NCBI RefSeq assembly: GCF_003671765.1
Contig: NZ_QPIB01000002.1
Coordinates: 1,903 to 48,434, forward strand
Origin: Xenophilus sp. E41
GTDB lineage: Bacteria; Pseudomonadota; Gammaproteobacteria; Burkholderiales; Burkholderiaceae_C
Direction of reading: 5' to 3'
DNA: 46,532 nt
A program made the position numbers and the translations under genes. The first letter of the stretch is position 1. Every line of letters begins with the position of its first letter. Below are positions 26,211-34,741 of the stretch, in pieces. The notes beneath the pieces were generated by a model. That model was not told the origin of the DNA and ran no database searches. It saw only the letters and a list, made by a program, of their open reading frames with translations.

Positions 26211-28001
26211 ATGTCCGCCATCGCGCCAGCCGACATCGGCTCCACGCTCCCCACCGATGGTCCTGCTGCGCCGCCGAGGCGGCGCGCCGCCCGGCCGCCC
26301 ACGCTGTCGATGGCCGCGTGGAAGCAGTTCATGGAAGTTGCCCGGCCCTACTGGGTGGGCGGGCAGCGCCGCAGCGCGTGGGCGCTGCTGGGCATGCTGA
26401 TCGTGGTGATGCTGTGCGAGACGCAGCTCGCGGTGATGCTCGTCTCGCGCACCGGCGACATGACCTCGGCGCTCGCGGCCCGCGACGCCGACCGTTTCTG
26501 GACGGCGGTGCGCTGGAGCCTGGTCGTGCTGGCCTTCGCCGCACCGACCTATGCCGGCTACTACTACCTGCGGGACTACCTGGGCAACCACTGGCGCCGC
26601 TGGCTCACCCACCACTTCCTCGACGGCTACCTGCACCGCCGGCGGTATTACGAACTGGGCGGGCGCGAGGACCTGGACAACCCCGACCAGCGCATCAGCG
26701 AGGACATCAACACCTTCACCGGCCGCTCGATCAACTTCGCCCTGATATTCCTCGGCTCGCTGATGCAGCTGGTCGCGTTCAGCGCGGTGCTGTGGTCCAT
26801 CTCGAAGACGCTGGTGCTCTTCCTGGCCGTGTACGCCGCCTTCGGCACCTTCGTGGCGCTGTATGTCTTCGGTGCCCCGCTGATCCGTCTCAACTTCTGG
26901 CAGCTGCGGCGCGAAGCGGATTTCCGCTTCGGACTGATGCGTTTTCGCGAGAACGCCGAATCGATCGCGTTCTACCGCGGCGAGGCCCAGGAGCGCGCCG
27001 AGCTGAACACACGGTTCCAGGCGGCCTTCGCCAACTACGGGCGACTGATCCGCAAGCAGCGCACGCTCAATCTCTTCCAGCGCGCATTCAGTCAGCTGAC
27101 GCTGGTGGTGCCGAGCATCATCCTCGCGAACGAGGTGCTGTCGGGCCGGATGGAGGTCGGCCGTGCGGTGCAGGCCGGCGGCGCCTTCGCCGCGGTGCTG
27201 GGCGCCGTGGGGCTGATCGTCGACAACTTCGAAGGACTGAGCCGCTTCGTCGCGGGCATCGATCGCCTGCACGCGCTGGCGCGCGCGGTGGTCCCGGGTG
27301 ACGCCGACCCAGAAGCGGCAGCAAGCGCGGGGCAGGAGATCCGCAGCGAATGCGGCGACGACGAGCTGTGCGTCGAGAACGTGACGCTGTATGTTCCGCG
27401 CTCGGACCGGCTGCTGATCCGCGACCTGTCGCTGCGCCTGGGCCCCGGCGACGGCCTGATGATCGCCGGGCCCAGCGGCTGCGGAAAGAGTTCGCTCCTG
27501 CGCGCCCTGGCCGGCCTGTGGCGCACCGGCAGCGGCACGGTGCGCACCCTGGCGCCCGAGCAGGTGTGCTTCCTGCCGCAACGGCCCTACATGCAGCTGG
27601 GCACGCTTCGTCACCAGATCCTCTATCCCGCCGATGGCCGTGCACACACCGACGAAGAGTTGCTGGAGTTGCTCGACGCCGCGCATCTCGGCGGGCTGGC
27701 CGAGCGGGTCGGCGGGCTCGACGCGGTGCGGGACTGGGACAAGCTGCTCTCGATGGGCGAGCAGCAGCGCATGGCCTTTGCGCGCGTGCTGTCGCGTCGC
27801 CCGCGTGCCGTCATCCTCGACGAGGCCACCAGTGCGCTGGATGCCGCCACCGAGGCCGCGCTCTACCAGCGCCTGCGCGACACGGGGGCCACGCTGATCA
27901 GCATCGCGCACCGTCGGGCCGTGCTGCGCTACCACACGCAGGTGCTGGAGCTGCAAGGCGGAGGCAGCTGGCGCCTGGTGCCGGCGCGCGAGTTCTCCTG
28001 A
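26211..28001 (+). CDS. ABC transporter half-molecule, SbmA/BacA-like membrane domain fused to ATPase (ABCD-type)
   Basis: A 596-residue fusion. Residues about 45-330 are the ABC_membrane_2 (SbmA/BacA-like) domain, with YYYLRDYLGNHWRRWLTHHF, DNPDQRISEDINTFT and FGLMRFRENAESIAFYRGEA. The ATP-binding domain follows, with Walker A GPSGCGKSS near residue 420, signature LSMGEQQRMAFARVLSRRP near 513 and Walker B AVILDEATSALD near 533. Relatives (E. coli YddA, mycobacterial Rv1819c, human ABCD) move cobalamin, peptides or acyl-CoA; here the substrate is unknown. The first 40 residues are Pro/Ala/Arg-rich and may be mis-started, but no better start is visible. The LysR gene follows after 116 bp. Confidence 0.88.
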   Translation: MSAIAPADIGSTLPTDGPAAPPRRRAARPPTLSMAAWKQFMEVARPYWVGGQRRSAWALLGMLIVVMLCETQLAVMLVSRTGDMTSALAARDADRFWTAVRWSLVVLAFAAPTYAGYYYLRDYLGNHWRRWLTHHFLDGYLHRRRYYELGGREDLDNPDQRISEDINTFTGRSINFALIFLGSLMQLVAFSAVLWSISKTLVLFLAVYAAFGTFVALYVFGAPLIRLNFWQLRREADFRFGLMRFRENAESIAFYRGEAQERAELNTRFQAAFANYGRLIRKQRTLNLFQRAFSQLTLVVPSIILANEVLSGRMEVGRAVQAGGAFAAVLGAVGLIVDNFEGLSRFVAGIDRLHALARAVVPGDADPEAAASAGQEIRSECGDDELCVENVTLYVPRSDRLLIRDLSLRLGPGDGLMIAGPSGCGKSSLLRALAGLWRTGSGTVRTLAPEQVCFLPQRPYMQLGTLRHQILYPADGRAHTDEELLELLDAAHLGGLAERVGGLDAVRDWDKLLSMGEQQRMAFARVLSRRPRAVILDEATSALDAATEAALYQRLRDTGATLISIAHRRAVLRYHTQVLELQGGGSWRLVPAREFS

Positions 28002-28117
28002 GGGCAGGCCCGCGCGCGTGCGCCGGGCACCGCCGCGAAATATCGCGGCCCATGCGCGCGAGCGCATCGACACTCGGCGCTTCCGCCCCCCGCCGGGCGC
28101 CCCGCCCCTTTCGCAAG

Positions 28118-28975
28118 ATGAGACCCCTCCTCGACGTCGACCTGCTGCGCACCTTCGTCGCGATCGCCGAGACGCGCACGCTGGGCCGTGCCGCCGCGCG
28201 CATCGGCCGCACGCAGGCCGCGGTGAGCATGCAGGTCAAGAAGCTGGAAGACATGCTCGCCCAGCCGCTGCTCCACCGCACCGGCCGCGGCGTGACGCTC
28301 ACGCTGCACGGCGAACGCCTGCTGGTCCATGCGCGCACGCTGCTGCGGCAACACGACGCGGCGGTAGCCGACCTGTCGGGCACGGGCCTGGCGGGCACGC
28401 TGCGCTTCGGCTGCCCCGACGACTACGCGGCCGCCTTTCTGCCGGCGATCCTGCGCAGCTTCGCGGGGCAGCATCCCAACGTGCTGGTCGAGGTGGTGTG
28501 CGCGCCGACGCCGCGCTTGCTCACGCAGTTGCAGCAGCACGCCCTGGACCTGGCGCTGGTCTCCACGCCCGACGCCGACGACCCCGTCCCGCCGCTGCGC
28601 CGCGAGCCACTGGTGTGGGTGGGCCACCGCCACGACGCCGCTGCCCTGCGCGAGCCGCTGCAGATCGCGCTGTCGGACCCCGACACGCTGGACCACCGCG
28701 CGGCCTGCGAACGGCTCGACGCGGCGCAGCGGCCCTACCGCGTGGCCTACGCGAGCGGCAGCATGTCGGGGCTGCTGGCGGTGGTGCGCTCGGGCCAGGC
28801 GATCGCGGTGCTCACCCAATCGGCGGTGCCGGCCGACCTGCAGGTGCTGGCGGCCGGCGAGGGCCTACCGCCGCTGCCCACCGTGGGCCTGCATGTGCGC
28901 TTCGGCCTGCCGCACCCGCCGGCGCTGGTCGCCGCGTTCGCGGAGCACCTGCAGCGGCTGGTGCCGGATCTGTGA
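28118..28975 (+). CDS. LysR-family transcriptional regulator
   Basis: A 285-residue regulator. The N-terminal winged helix is LRTFVAIAETRTLGRAAARI followed by GRTQAAVSMQVKKLEDMLAQ, and the periplasmic-binding-type effector domain covers residues about 90-285 (LRFGCPDDYAAAFLPAILRS). The target is unknown: LysR proteins usually act on a divergent neighbour, but here both neighbours are convergent or co-directional. The ABC transporter upstream is the nearest candidate, and dgdA is a second one because dgdA is LysR-controlled in B. cepacia. ATG 28118 begins directly at the conserved N-terminus. Confidence 0.88.
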   Translation: MRPLLDVDLLRTFVAIAETRTLGRAAARIGRTQAAVSMQVKKLEDMLAQPLLHRTGRGVTLTLHGERLLVHARTLLRQHDAAVADLSGTGLAGTLRFGCPDDYAAAFLPAILRSFAGQHPNVLVEVVCAPTPRLLTQLQQHALDLALVSTPDADDPVPPLRREPLVWVGHRHDAAALREPLQIALSDPDTLDHRAACERLDAAQRPYRVAYASGSMSGLLAVVRSGQAIAVLTQSAVPADLQVLAAGEGLPPLPTVGLHVRFGLPHPPALVAAFAEHLQRLVPDL

Positions 28976-28977
28976 AT

Positions 28978-29033
28978 GAAATCGGCCTCAAACGCCCGTG
29001 GTACAGGCGCGTGTAGCTATGAATTCAGGAGCG
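28978..29033 (-). repeat. Dispersed intergenic repeat, copy 2 (supplies the kinase stop codon)
   Basis: On the minus strand: CGCTCCTGAATTCATAGCTA, then ACGGGCGTTTGAGGCCGATT. It overlaps the last codons of the histidine kinase gene, whose TAG stop lies inside the ATAGCT block. See copy 1 for the shared pattern. Confidence 0.7.
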
Positions 29034-30366
29034 CCGTGACGGCCAGCCCGGGCCCGGCGTTGCGCAGCGTGAGCCCGCCGCCGTGCGCCTGCGCCACGAG
29101 CCGGCACAGGTACATGCCCAGGCCCACGCCGCCGGCGCTGCGGGTGCGCGCGCTGTCGGGGCGGTAGAAGGGCTCGGCCAGGCGCGCGAGCTGCTCGTCG
29201 GGCACGCCGGGGCCGAAGTCGCGCACCTCGATCTCGACGCCGCCCCGACCTTCGCTTGCACTCGCGGAGCGCAGCGACACCACCGGCGGCTGCGCGCCGC
29301 CGGCGCCGTGGCGCAGCGCGTTGTCGAGGAGGTTGCGCAGCAGCAGGCGCACGCGCGAGCGGTCGAGCGCCGGCGCCGGCAGGCCGGGCGCCACCTCGAC
29401 TCGCACCGCCTGCGCCATCGGCACGCCGCGCGCGGCCAGTTCGTCCTGCACCTCGCGCACCAGCGCGGGCAGGTCGACAGGCTCGCGCTGCAGGGCGACG
29501 TGCGGGCTGGCCAGGCGCTCGCTTTCGAGCAGGTCGCTGATGAGCTCGCGCATCTCGCCGAGGTCGCGCAGCAGCGCTTCGCGTTCGGCCGCGCCCTCGC
29601 CGGCTTCGGGCAGCAGTTCGGCATTGAGCCGCGCGCGGGTGAGCGGCGAACGCAGCTCGTGGCTCATGGCCAGCAGCAGCGTGCGCTTGGCGTCGAGCAT
29701 GGCGCGGATGTCGTGCGCCATGGTGTTGATGCGCTGCGCCAGGTCGCCCAGGTCGTCGCAGTGGCGGATGGGGATGGGCTTTTCGAACTCGCCGCGGCCG
29801 AAGCGCTCGGCCCCTTCGCGGATGTCGATCAGCGGGCGCAGCAGGCGGCTGATGCCGGCGTACACGCCCACCACCAGCAGCAGCAGCGCGGCCAGCGTGC
29901 CCCAGCCCGCCGCGCGAGGCGCCTGCTCCCACACGCGCGGCGCCCAGCCGAAGACCACGCGGTGGCCGTCGGCGGTCTGGCGCACGTACCAGCGCTCTTC
30001 CTCGCCGTTGGCGGGCCGCGCGTCGCGCAGGAAGCCGTGTTCGGGCTGGCCGGGGTGCGAGTCCCAGTTGACCTGCGGGCCGCTGATGCGCAACGTGATC
30101 GGCAGGCGCGCGACCAGGGCCTGCGCCTTCGCCACGTCGGGCGGCGTGCCCAGCTCGGCCACGATGCGGTCCTCGTAATCCATCAGCAGGGGCTGCGCGA
30201 CCGCCCCCCAGCCGTTGGAGAAGGAGCGCTTCATGCCGCCCAGGAAGATGCCCGCCATCACCAGGGCGAGCACCAGGAACCACATCACCAGCCGCACGCG
30301 CAGCGAACGGCGCCAGCGCGGGCGGTGCCGCCCATCGACCGGATGCGAATGTGCGCGCCGCCTCAC
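29017..30366 (-). CDS. Sensor histidine kinase (CpxA/RstB-like)
   Basis: A 449-residue membrane kinase. TM1 spans residues about 26-43, a periplasmic sensor about 44-150, TM2 about 155-175, then HAMP, HisKA with phosphoacceptor His236 in LAMSHELRSPLTRARLNAEL, and the ATP-binding domain with LLRNLLDNALRHG (N box), EVRDFGPGVPDEQL (G1) and GGVGLGMYLCRLVAQ (G2). The start GTG 30366 overlaps the regulator's TGA (GTGA), so the pair is coupled. A Spy/CpxP-like gene lies nearby, which suggests envelope-stress sensing. The last residues (LLNS) and stop come from the dispersed repeat, so the C-terminus may differ from relatives. Confidence 0.9.
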   Translation of the reverse strand: MRRRAHSHPVDGRHRPRWRRSLRVRLVMWFLVLALVMAGIFLGGMKRSFSNGWGAVAQPLLMDYEDRIVAELGTPPDVAKAQALVARLPITLRISGPQVNWDSHPGQPEHGFLRDARPANGEEERWYVRQTADGHRVVFGWAPRVWEQAPRAAGWGTLAALLLLVVGVYAGISRLLRPLIDIREGAERFGRGEFEKPIPIRHCDDLGDLAQRINTMAHDIRAMLDAKRTLLLAMSHELRSPLTRARLNAELLPEAGEGAAEREALLRDLGEMRELISDLLESERLASPHVALQREPVDLPALVREVQDELAARGVPMAQAVRVEVAPGLPAPALDRSRVRLLLRNLLDNALRHGAGGAQPPVVSLRSASASEGRGGVEIEVRDFGPGVPDEQLARLAEPFYRPDSARTRSAGGVGLGMYLCRLVAQAHGGGLTLRNAGPGLAVTALLNS

Positions 30367-31070
30367 AACGCCGCTGCTTCGGAGCTGCCGGGCGCCACGG
30401 CCAGGGTGTAGCCGGCGTTGCGCAGCGTCTTGATGCAGTCCAGCGGCTCGAGCTTGCGGCGCAGGCGGCTCACGACGATGTCGACCGCGCGCGTGTACAG
30501 GTCGGCCTCGTGGCCGCGCAGGCGGTTGAGGATGTCGTCGCGGCTGAAGACCTTGCCGGGCTCGGCGGCCAGCAGCGCGAGCAGCTCGAACTCGGTGCCG
30601 GTGAGCTCGACACGCTCGCCGGCACGCTGCACCTCGCGCCGGTCGAGGTCGATGGACAGGCCATCGAACACCAGGCGCTGCGCCGATGACGCCGGCACCG
30701 GCGCACGCACGCGCTGGCGGCGCAGGATGGTCTGCACCCGCGCCACCAGCTCGCGCGGCTCGAAGGGCTTGGGCAGGTAGTCGTCGGCACCGAGCTCCAG
30801 GCCGACCACGCGGTCCATCACCTCGCCGCGGGCGGTGAGCATGACGATGGGAATGTCGCTCTCGGCACGGATCTGCCGGCACAGCGCGAAGCCGTCCATC
30901 TCGGGCAGCATGACGTCGAGGATCGCCGCGTCGTAGTCGCCCTGCCTCAGTTTCAGGAGACCTTCGCTCGGCCGCTGCGCGCTGTCGAGCGTGCAGTCGA
31001 AACGCGCGAAGTAGGTGGTGAGCGGCGGCGCGAGGTGCGCGTCGTCGTCGATCAGCAGGATGCGCGGCAT
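30363..31070 (-). CDS. OmpR/CpxR-type response regulator
   Basis: A 235-residue regulator. The receiver domain (residues 1-115) has acidic pocket IDDD (8-10), phosphoacceptor Asp52 in ILDVMLPEMDGF, the MLTARGE threonine strand and the YLPKPFEPRE lysine. The C-terminal winged helix (about 135-228) contains ELTGTEFELLALLAAEPGKV and DIVVSRLRRKLEP. It is cotranscribed with and overlaps the kinase gene. The ATG 31070 lies only 41 bp from the edge of a 265-bp nested palindrome, which therefore occupies the position of its leader or promoter. Confidence 0.93.
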   Translation of the reverse strand: MPRILLIDDDAHLAPPLTTYFARFDCTLDSAQRPSEGLLKLRQGDYDAAILDVMLPEMDGFALCRQIRAESDIPIVMLTARGEVMDRVVGLELGADDYLPKPFEPRELVARVQTILRRQRVRAPVPASSAQRLVFDGLSIDLDRREVQRAGERVELTGTEFELLALLAAEPGKVFSRDDILNRLRGHEADLYTRAVDIVVSRLRRKLEPLDCIKTLRNAGYTLAVAPGSSEAAAL

Positions 31071-31110
31071 GGCGGGATTGTGCCCATGAGAGAACAGGGC
31101 GGCGAGCGAA

Positions 31111-31375
31111 GAGCCTGCCTGCGCGGGCCAAGGGGTCGCGTTGGAGCGCAATCGGGATGAGCGCGGTGGCCGGGCGCGCCGCATGGGCCTGCGCCCATGC
31201 GAGCGACAGGGCGTCGCGATCGCCCGATTTCGCTCCAACCCGAAGGGCAGCCGTCTTGCCGGGCGGCCTGCGGCGTTGCGCCTCTTGCTCGTAGATGACT
31301 ACGAGCAGCGCGCCGCGCCTTGCAGGCCACCCGGCAAGATGGCTGCGCGACCCCTTGGCCCGCGCAGGCAGGCTC
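31111..31375. repeat. 265-bp nested palindromic (branched) element
   Basis: Outer arms 31111-31140 and 31346-31375 are perfect 30-bp inverted repeats. Between them lie two further inverted-repeat pairs side by side: 31141-31156 with 31223-31238 (15 of 16 match), enclosing a perfect 8-bp hairpin (31181-31188/31193-31200); and 31247-31271 with 31322-31346 (23 of 25), enclosing a 9-bp hairpin TGCTCGTAG/CTACGAGCA with loop ATGA (31286-31307). The whole can fold into a three-way junction with two capped arms. It fills nearly all of the 31071-31398 spacer. No protein-like frame is present. Confidence 0.9.
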
Positions 31376-31398
31376 TCCGGCCGGCGGGCATCCGGGCG

Positions 31399-31866
31399 TC
31401 ACCAGGCGTCGCGCGGCCCGAGCCGGCCCAGGTGGGTGAAGCCGAAGCCGCGCGTGTACTTGAGGCCGTAGCCCAGCATCCGGTCGAAGCCGATGTGCGC
31501 GGCCCACACCAGGGCGAAGGCCATCGCCACCGGCGCGCCGAAGCCCAGGCCCGCGCCGCCCAGCAGTGCCGGCCCCACGAGACTGTGCGTCGTGTTGTAG
31601 AGCGCGGCGCCGACGCGCGGTCCGGCCAGGTAGCCGAACATCGCGATGTCGGGTGCGAGGAAGAGCAGCGCGAAGCCACCCCAGCCCGCGCCCAGCTGCG
31701 CATAGCCCGCAACGGCGAGCACGAGCAGCGCCAGCCCTTCGAGGCGCAGCAGCGCGCGCACGCCGCCCTGTGCCGCGCCGTCGGCGGATGGGGCGGCCGC
31801 AGCGCGCTGCCAGGCGCTGCGTGCCGGCCAGGACGCGGCGGCTGCGGTGGCGAGTTGCTCAGCCAT
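31399..31866 (-). CDS. DUF4260 membrane protein
   Basis: A 155-residue protein with about four hydrophobic helices after an Ala-rich soluble N-terminus of about 35 residues. The conserved DUF4260 blocks are visible: LEGLALLVLAVAGYAQLG, LFLAPDIAMFGYLAGPRVGA, YNTTHSLVGPALLGGAGLGF and WAAHIGFDRMLGYGLKY, with His and Asp residues inside membrane segments. No function is established for the family. The start overlaps the end of the Spy-like gene by 8 bp, so the two are coupled. Confidence 0.85.
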   Translation of the reverse strand: MAEQLATAAAASWPARSAWQRAAAAPSADGAAQGGVRALLRLEGLALLVLAVAGYAQLGAGWGGFALLFLAPDIAMFGYLAGPRVGAALYNTTHSLVGPALLGGAGLGFGAPVAMAFALVWAAHIGFDRMLGYGLKYTRGFGFTHLGRLGPRDAW

Positions 31867-32317
31867 GGCGCGACCAGCGGCGGCCGCCGCGGTCCATGAA
31901 CTCGCGCACCTTCTGCTGCTGCGCGGGGCTCAGGTGGTCGAAGAAATCGGCCGCTGCGGCGATGACCTCGGGGCTGCCGTTGCGCACGGCGGCGGTCTTT
32001 TCCTCGACCAGCTTCGCGGCCGCCGCCTGGTCGAGCCGGTCGCCGGCGAACAGGGCCTTGAACTGTGCGCGCGGGTCGCCCGTGCCGCGCATGGCCTGGC
32101 GCTGCGCTTGCAGCTTCTGCGCCAGCACGTCGAGCTTCTGCTTCTGCGTGGCGTCGAGGTCGAGCTTGCTGCCCACGCGCTCGACCATCTTCGCGCGGAA
32201 CTCGGTGCTGTCGGCCGCGCCCCAGCCGTGGCGGTGGCCGGCACAGCCGGCGATGCTGCCGGCAACGAGGGCGCCGCCGAAGAGGCCGAAGAGGGCGCGT
32301 CGGATCCAGGGTTTCAT
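31859..32317 (-). CDS. Spy/CpxP-like periplasmic protein, probable lipoprotein
   Basis: A 152-residue protein with an N-terminal lipoprotein-type signal (ALVAGSIAGC, acylated Cys about residue 25), a short His-rich patch (GHRHGWG) and an all-helical domain with LDLDATQKQKLDVLAQKLQA and FFDHLSPAQQQKVREFMDRG. The two spaced LxxxQ motifs typify the LTXXQ/Spy/CpxP family of periplasmic chaperones and metal-stress sensors. Given the Cpx-like regulator and kinase 0.8 kb downstream on the same strand, it is a good candidate for the accessory protein of that two-component system. The link is inference. Confidence 0.82.
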   Translation of the reverse strand: MKPWIRRALFGLFGGALVAGSIAGCAGHRHGWGAADSTEFRAKMVERVGSKLDLDATQKQKLDVLAQKLQAQRQAMRGTGDPRAQFKALFAGDRLDQAAAAKLVEEKTAAVRNGSPEVIAAAADFFDHLSPAQQQKVREFMDRGGRRWSRHG

Positions 32318-32363
32318 GGTGCGTGTGTCCTTGAGGATGAGGGAATGCGAGGTCGCAAGCGCG

Positions 32364-32738
32364 TCACTGCGCCGCGTTGGTGCCGCGGGCCTGCGCCTCG
32401 GCGCGCACGTCGACCGGGTTGCGCATCGTCGAAACGACGCGGCTGTTCACGCGGGAGCCCGAGCTGACGTTCTGGTCGGGCGCGGCAGCGGTGCGCACGG
32501 CTTCGGCCTGCACACCAGCGCGTGCCTGCGAGACGGCGACGGTCTCGGCACCGCGCGAGCCGCGCACCACGTTCTGATCGCGGGCTGCGGCGGCACGGAC
32601 GGCTTCGGCCTGCACCGCGCTGCGGCCCAGGGCGCCGGCGGGCGCGTGCACGCCCTCGTAGCTTTCGGCCTGCGCGGCGGTGGTGCCCAGCAGAGCCAGG
32701 GCGGAAACGGCGAGAAAGGTGGCGCGGATGCTGTTCAT
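32364..32738 (-). CDS. Secreted protein with duplicated motif, DUF4148-like
   Basis: A 124-residue protein with a clear signal peptide (MNSIRATFLAVSALALLGTT, cleaved near AAQA) and a mature part built from two similar units: AVQAEAVRAAAARDQNVVRG and GVQAEAVRTAAAPDQNVSSG. The pattern is reminiscent of DUF4148 proteins, small secreted proteins abundant in Burkholderiales without known function; the assignment is tentative. It lies 46 bp upstream of the Spy-like gene on the same strand. Confidence 0.65.
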   Translation of the reverse strand: MNSIRATFLAVSALALLGTTAAQAESYEGVHAPAGALGRSAVQAEAVRAAAARDQNVVRGSRGAETVAVSQARAGVQAEAVRTAAAPDQNVSSGSRVNSRVVSTMRNPVDVRAEAQARGTNAAQ

Positions 32739-32848
32739 GTCGAGGCCTTTCGAGTGAAAGTGGTGAAGGAGCCTCGATGGTGCGCACGCGGGCCGGCGCG
32801 GTCTTTTCAGTGCCGTCGCGCTATGTTTCGTTTGATTTCAACGCTACG

Positions 32849-32892
32849 GGTTCCATAGCTGTCTGCGCAATTGGGACGGGCGCTTGGGCCCC
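32849..32892 (+). repeat. Dispersed intergenic repeat, copy 3
   Basis: On the plus strand: GTTCCATAGCTGTCTGCGCA, then GGGACGGGCGCTTGGGCCCC. Same order of blocks as copies 1, 2 and 4 but in the opposite orientation. It lies between the ends of the DUF4148-like and ptsI genes. Confidence 0.6.
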
Positions 32893-32931
32893 ACATCATT
32901 CGCGAAGTGCGCCGAAGGCAGCGCGGCCGGC

Positions 32932-34716
32932 TCACTCGGCCAGCATCTGCGCCGGGTCGTCGGACTCGAGCACGCGCTGCGCCCAGGGCGCGAGCTTGGT
33001 GGTGTCGGCGCGCAGCACTTCCTGCTTGACGGCCAGGATCTGAGAGGGATGCATCGAGAAGCTGCGCAGGCCCAGGCCCAGCAGCAGCCGCGTGAAGTGC
33101 ACGTCGCCCGCCATCTCGCCGCACACGCTCACGCCCTTGCCCTGGCGGCGGCACTCGGCGATGGTGTCGGCCACCAAACGCAGCACCGCCGGGTGCGCGG
33201 GGTCGTACAGGTGGGCCACGGCCTCATCGGCGCGATCGATCGCCAGCGTGTACTGGATCAGGTCGTTGGTGCCGATCGAGAGAAAGTCGAAGTGCCGCAG
33301 GAAGAGCTTGACGGTGAGCGCTGCCGCGGGCACCTCGATCATGGCGCCGAGCTTCACGGCGCCGTGCGCCAGGCCGCGCGCGTCGAGCTCGGCGCGCGCC
33401 TGCTCGATGAGCGCCAGCGTCTGCCGGATCTCGGAGGCATGCGCGAGCATCGGGATCAGCAGGTGCACCGACCCGTGCGCCGCGGCGCGCAGGATGGCGC
33501 GCAGCTGCGTGAGGAACATCGCCGGCTCGGCCAGGCTCCAGCGGATGGCGCGCAGGCCCAGCGCGGGGTTGAGGTACTCCTGCTTGCCGCTCTTGCCATC
33601 GAGCGGCTTGTCGGCGCCGATGTCGATGGTGCGGATGGTGACCGGCATGCCCTGCATGCCGTCGATGGCGCGGCGGTAGGCCTCGTACTGCTCCTCTTCG
33701 TCGGGCAGCTTCTCGCCGCGCTCCGTGCGGCCCATGAAGAGGAACTCGCTGCGAAACAGACCCACGCCCACGGCGCCGGCTTTCACGGCGCCGGCGGTGT
33801 CGTCAGGCAATTCGATGTTGGCGAGCAGCTCGACGCGCTGGTTGTCGAGCGTGACGGCCGGCTTGTGGCGCAGGCGCCAGAGGCGTTCGCGCTCGAGCTC
33901 GCCCTGGCGCTGCTTGAAGCCGTACTCGGCCAGGATGATGGGCGAGGGGTCGACGATGACCACGCCCGCATCGCCGTCGATGATGACCCAGTCGTCCTGC
34001 CGCACCAGCTGGCTGGCGCCGCGCGCGCCGACCACCGCCGGGATGTCCATGCTGCGCGCCACGATGGCGGTGTGCGAGGTGCGCCCGCCCACGTCGGTGA
34101 CGAAGCCGGCGAACACGCTTTTCTTGAACTGCAGCATGTCGGCCGGCGCCAGGTCGTGCGCGATGAGCACGAGCGGCGCGTCGAAGCCGTCGTCCGTGCC
34201 GTCGTCGCCCTCCTCGCCGGTGCGCGCCTTGCGCTTGGGCGGCGGCGGCGCCAGCACCGCGGCCGTGCCCTTCATCTGGTGCAGCAGGCGCTCGACGACC
34301 TGTTCGAGGTCGGACTTGCGCTCACGCAGGTACTCGTCCTCCATCTCGTCGAACTGGCGCGCGACGATCTCCAGCTGCGTGGTCAGCGCCCATTCGGCGT
34401 TGTAGAGGCGCTCGGTGATCCAGTGCTTGACGCCGTCGGTCAGGGCCTCGTCCTGCAGCAGCATCTGGTGCACCTCGAGCAGGGCCGACAGCTCGTGCGG
34501 TGCCTCCTGCGGCGTCATCTGTGCCACGCTGGCCTGCAGGCGCTGCAGCTCCTCGGCCACCGCGTTGCGCGCCGTGCGCACCCGGCCGATCTCGGCCTCG
34601 ACCTCGTGCGGCTGCACGAAGTAGTGCGCCACGTCGACCCGGCTGGACACGACCAGCACCGCACGCCCGATCGCGATGCCGCGGGCGACGGGGAGGCCGT
34701 GAAGGGCGAAGGTCAT
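32932..34716 (-). CDS. ptsI: Phosphoenolpyruvate-protein phosphotransferase (PTS enzyme I)
   Basis: A 594-residue enzyme I, transferring phosphate from PEP to HPr in the cytoplasm. The phosphoacceptor His215 sits in GGRTSHTAIVAR; the PEP-binding C-terminal barrel includes GVGLFRSEFLFMGR, IRTIDIGADKPL, SIGTNDLIQYTLAIDRADE and the catalytic Cys in VSVCGEMAGD. Between the HPr-binding helices and the phosphohistidine domain there is a Pro/Lys/Asp-rich insert (about residues 152-178) absent from E. coli enzyme I. It is the last gene of EIIA-ptsH-ptsI; no sugar permease is near, pointing to a regulatory PTS. Confidence 0.96.
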   Translation of the reverse strand: MTFALHGLPVARGIAIGRAVLVVSSRVDVAHYFVQPHEVEAEIGRVRTARNAVAEELQRLQASVAQMTPQEAPHELSALLEVHQMLLQDEALTDGVKHWITERLYNAEWALTTQLEIVARQFDEMEDEYLRERKSDLEQVVERLLHQMKGTAAVLAPPPPKRKARTGEEGDDGTDDGFDAPLVLIAHDLAPADMLQFKKSVFAGFVTDVGGRTSHTAIVARSMDIPAVVGARGASQLVRQDDWVIIDGDAGVVIVDPSPIILAEYGFKQRQGELERERLWRLRHKPAVTLDNQRVELLANIELPDDTAGAVKAGAVGVGLFRSEFLFMGRTERGEKLPDEEEQYEAYRRAIDGMQGMPVTIRTIDIGADKPLDGKSGKQEYLNPALGLRAIRWSLAEPAMFLTQLRAILRAAAHGSVHLLIPMLAHASEIRQTLALIEQARAELDARGLAHGAVKLGAMIEVPAAALTVKLFLRHFDFLSIGTNDLIQYTLAIDRADEAVAHLYDPAHPAVLRLVADTIAECRRQGKGVSVCGEMAGDVHFTRLLLGLGLRSFSMHPSQILAVKQEVLRADTTKLAPWAQRVLESDDPAQMLAE

Positions 34717-34741
34717 GGGGCGTCTTGAATGCGGGCTTCCC

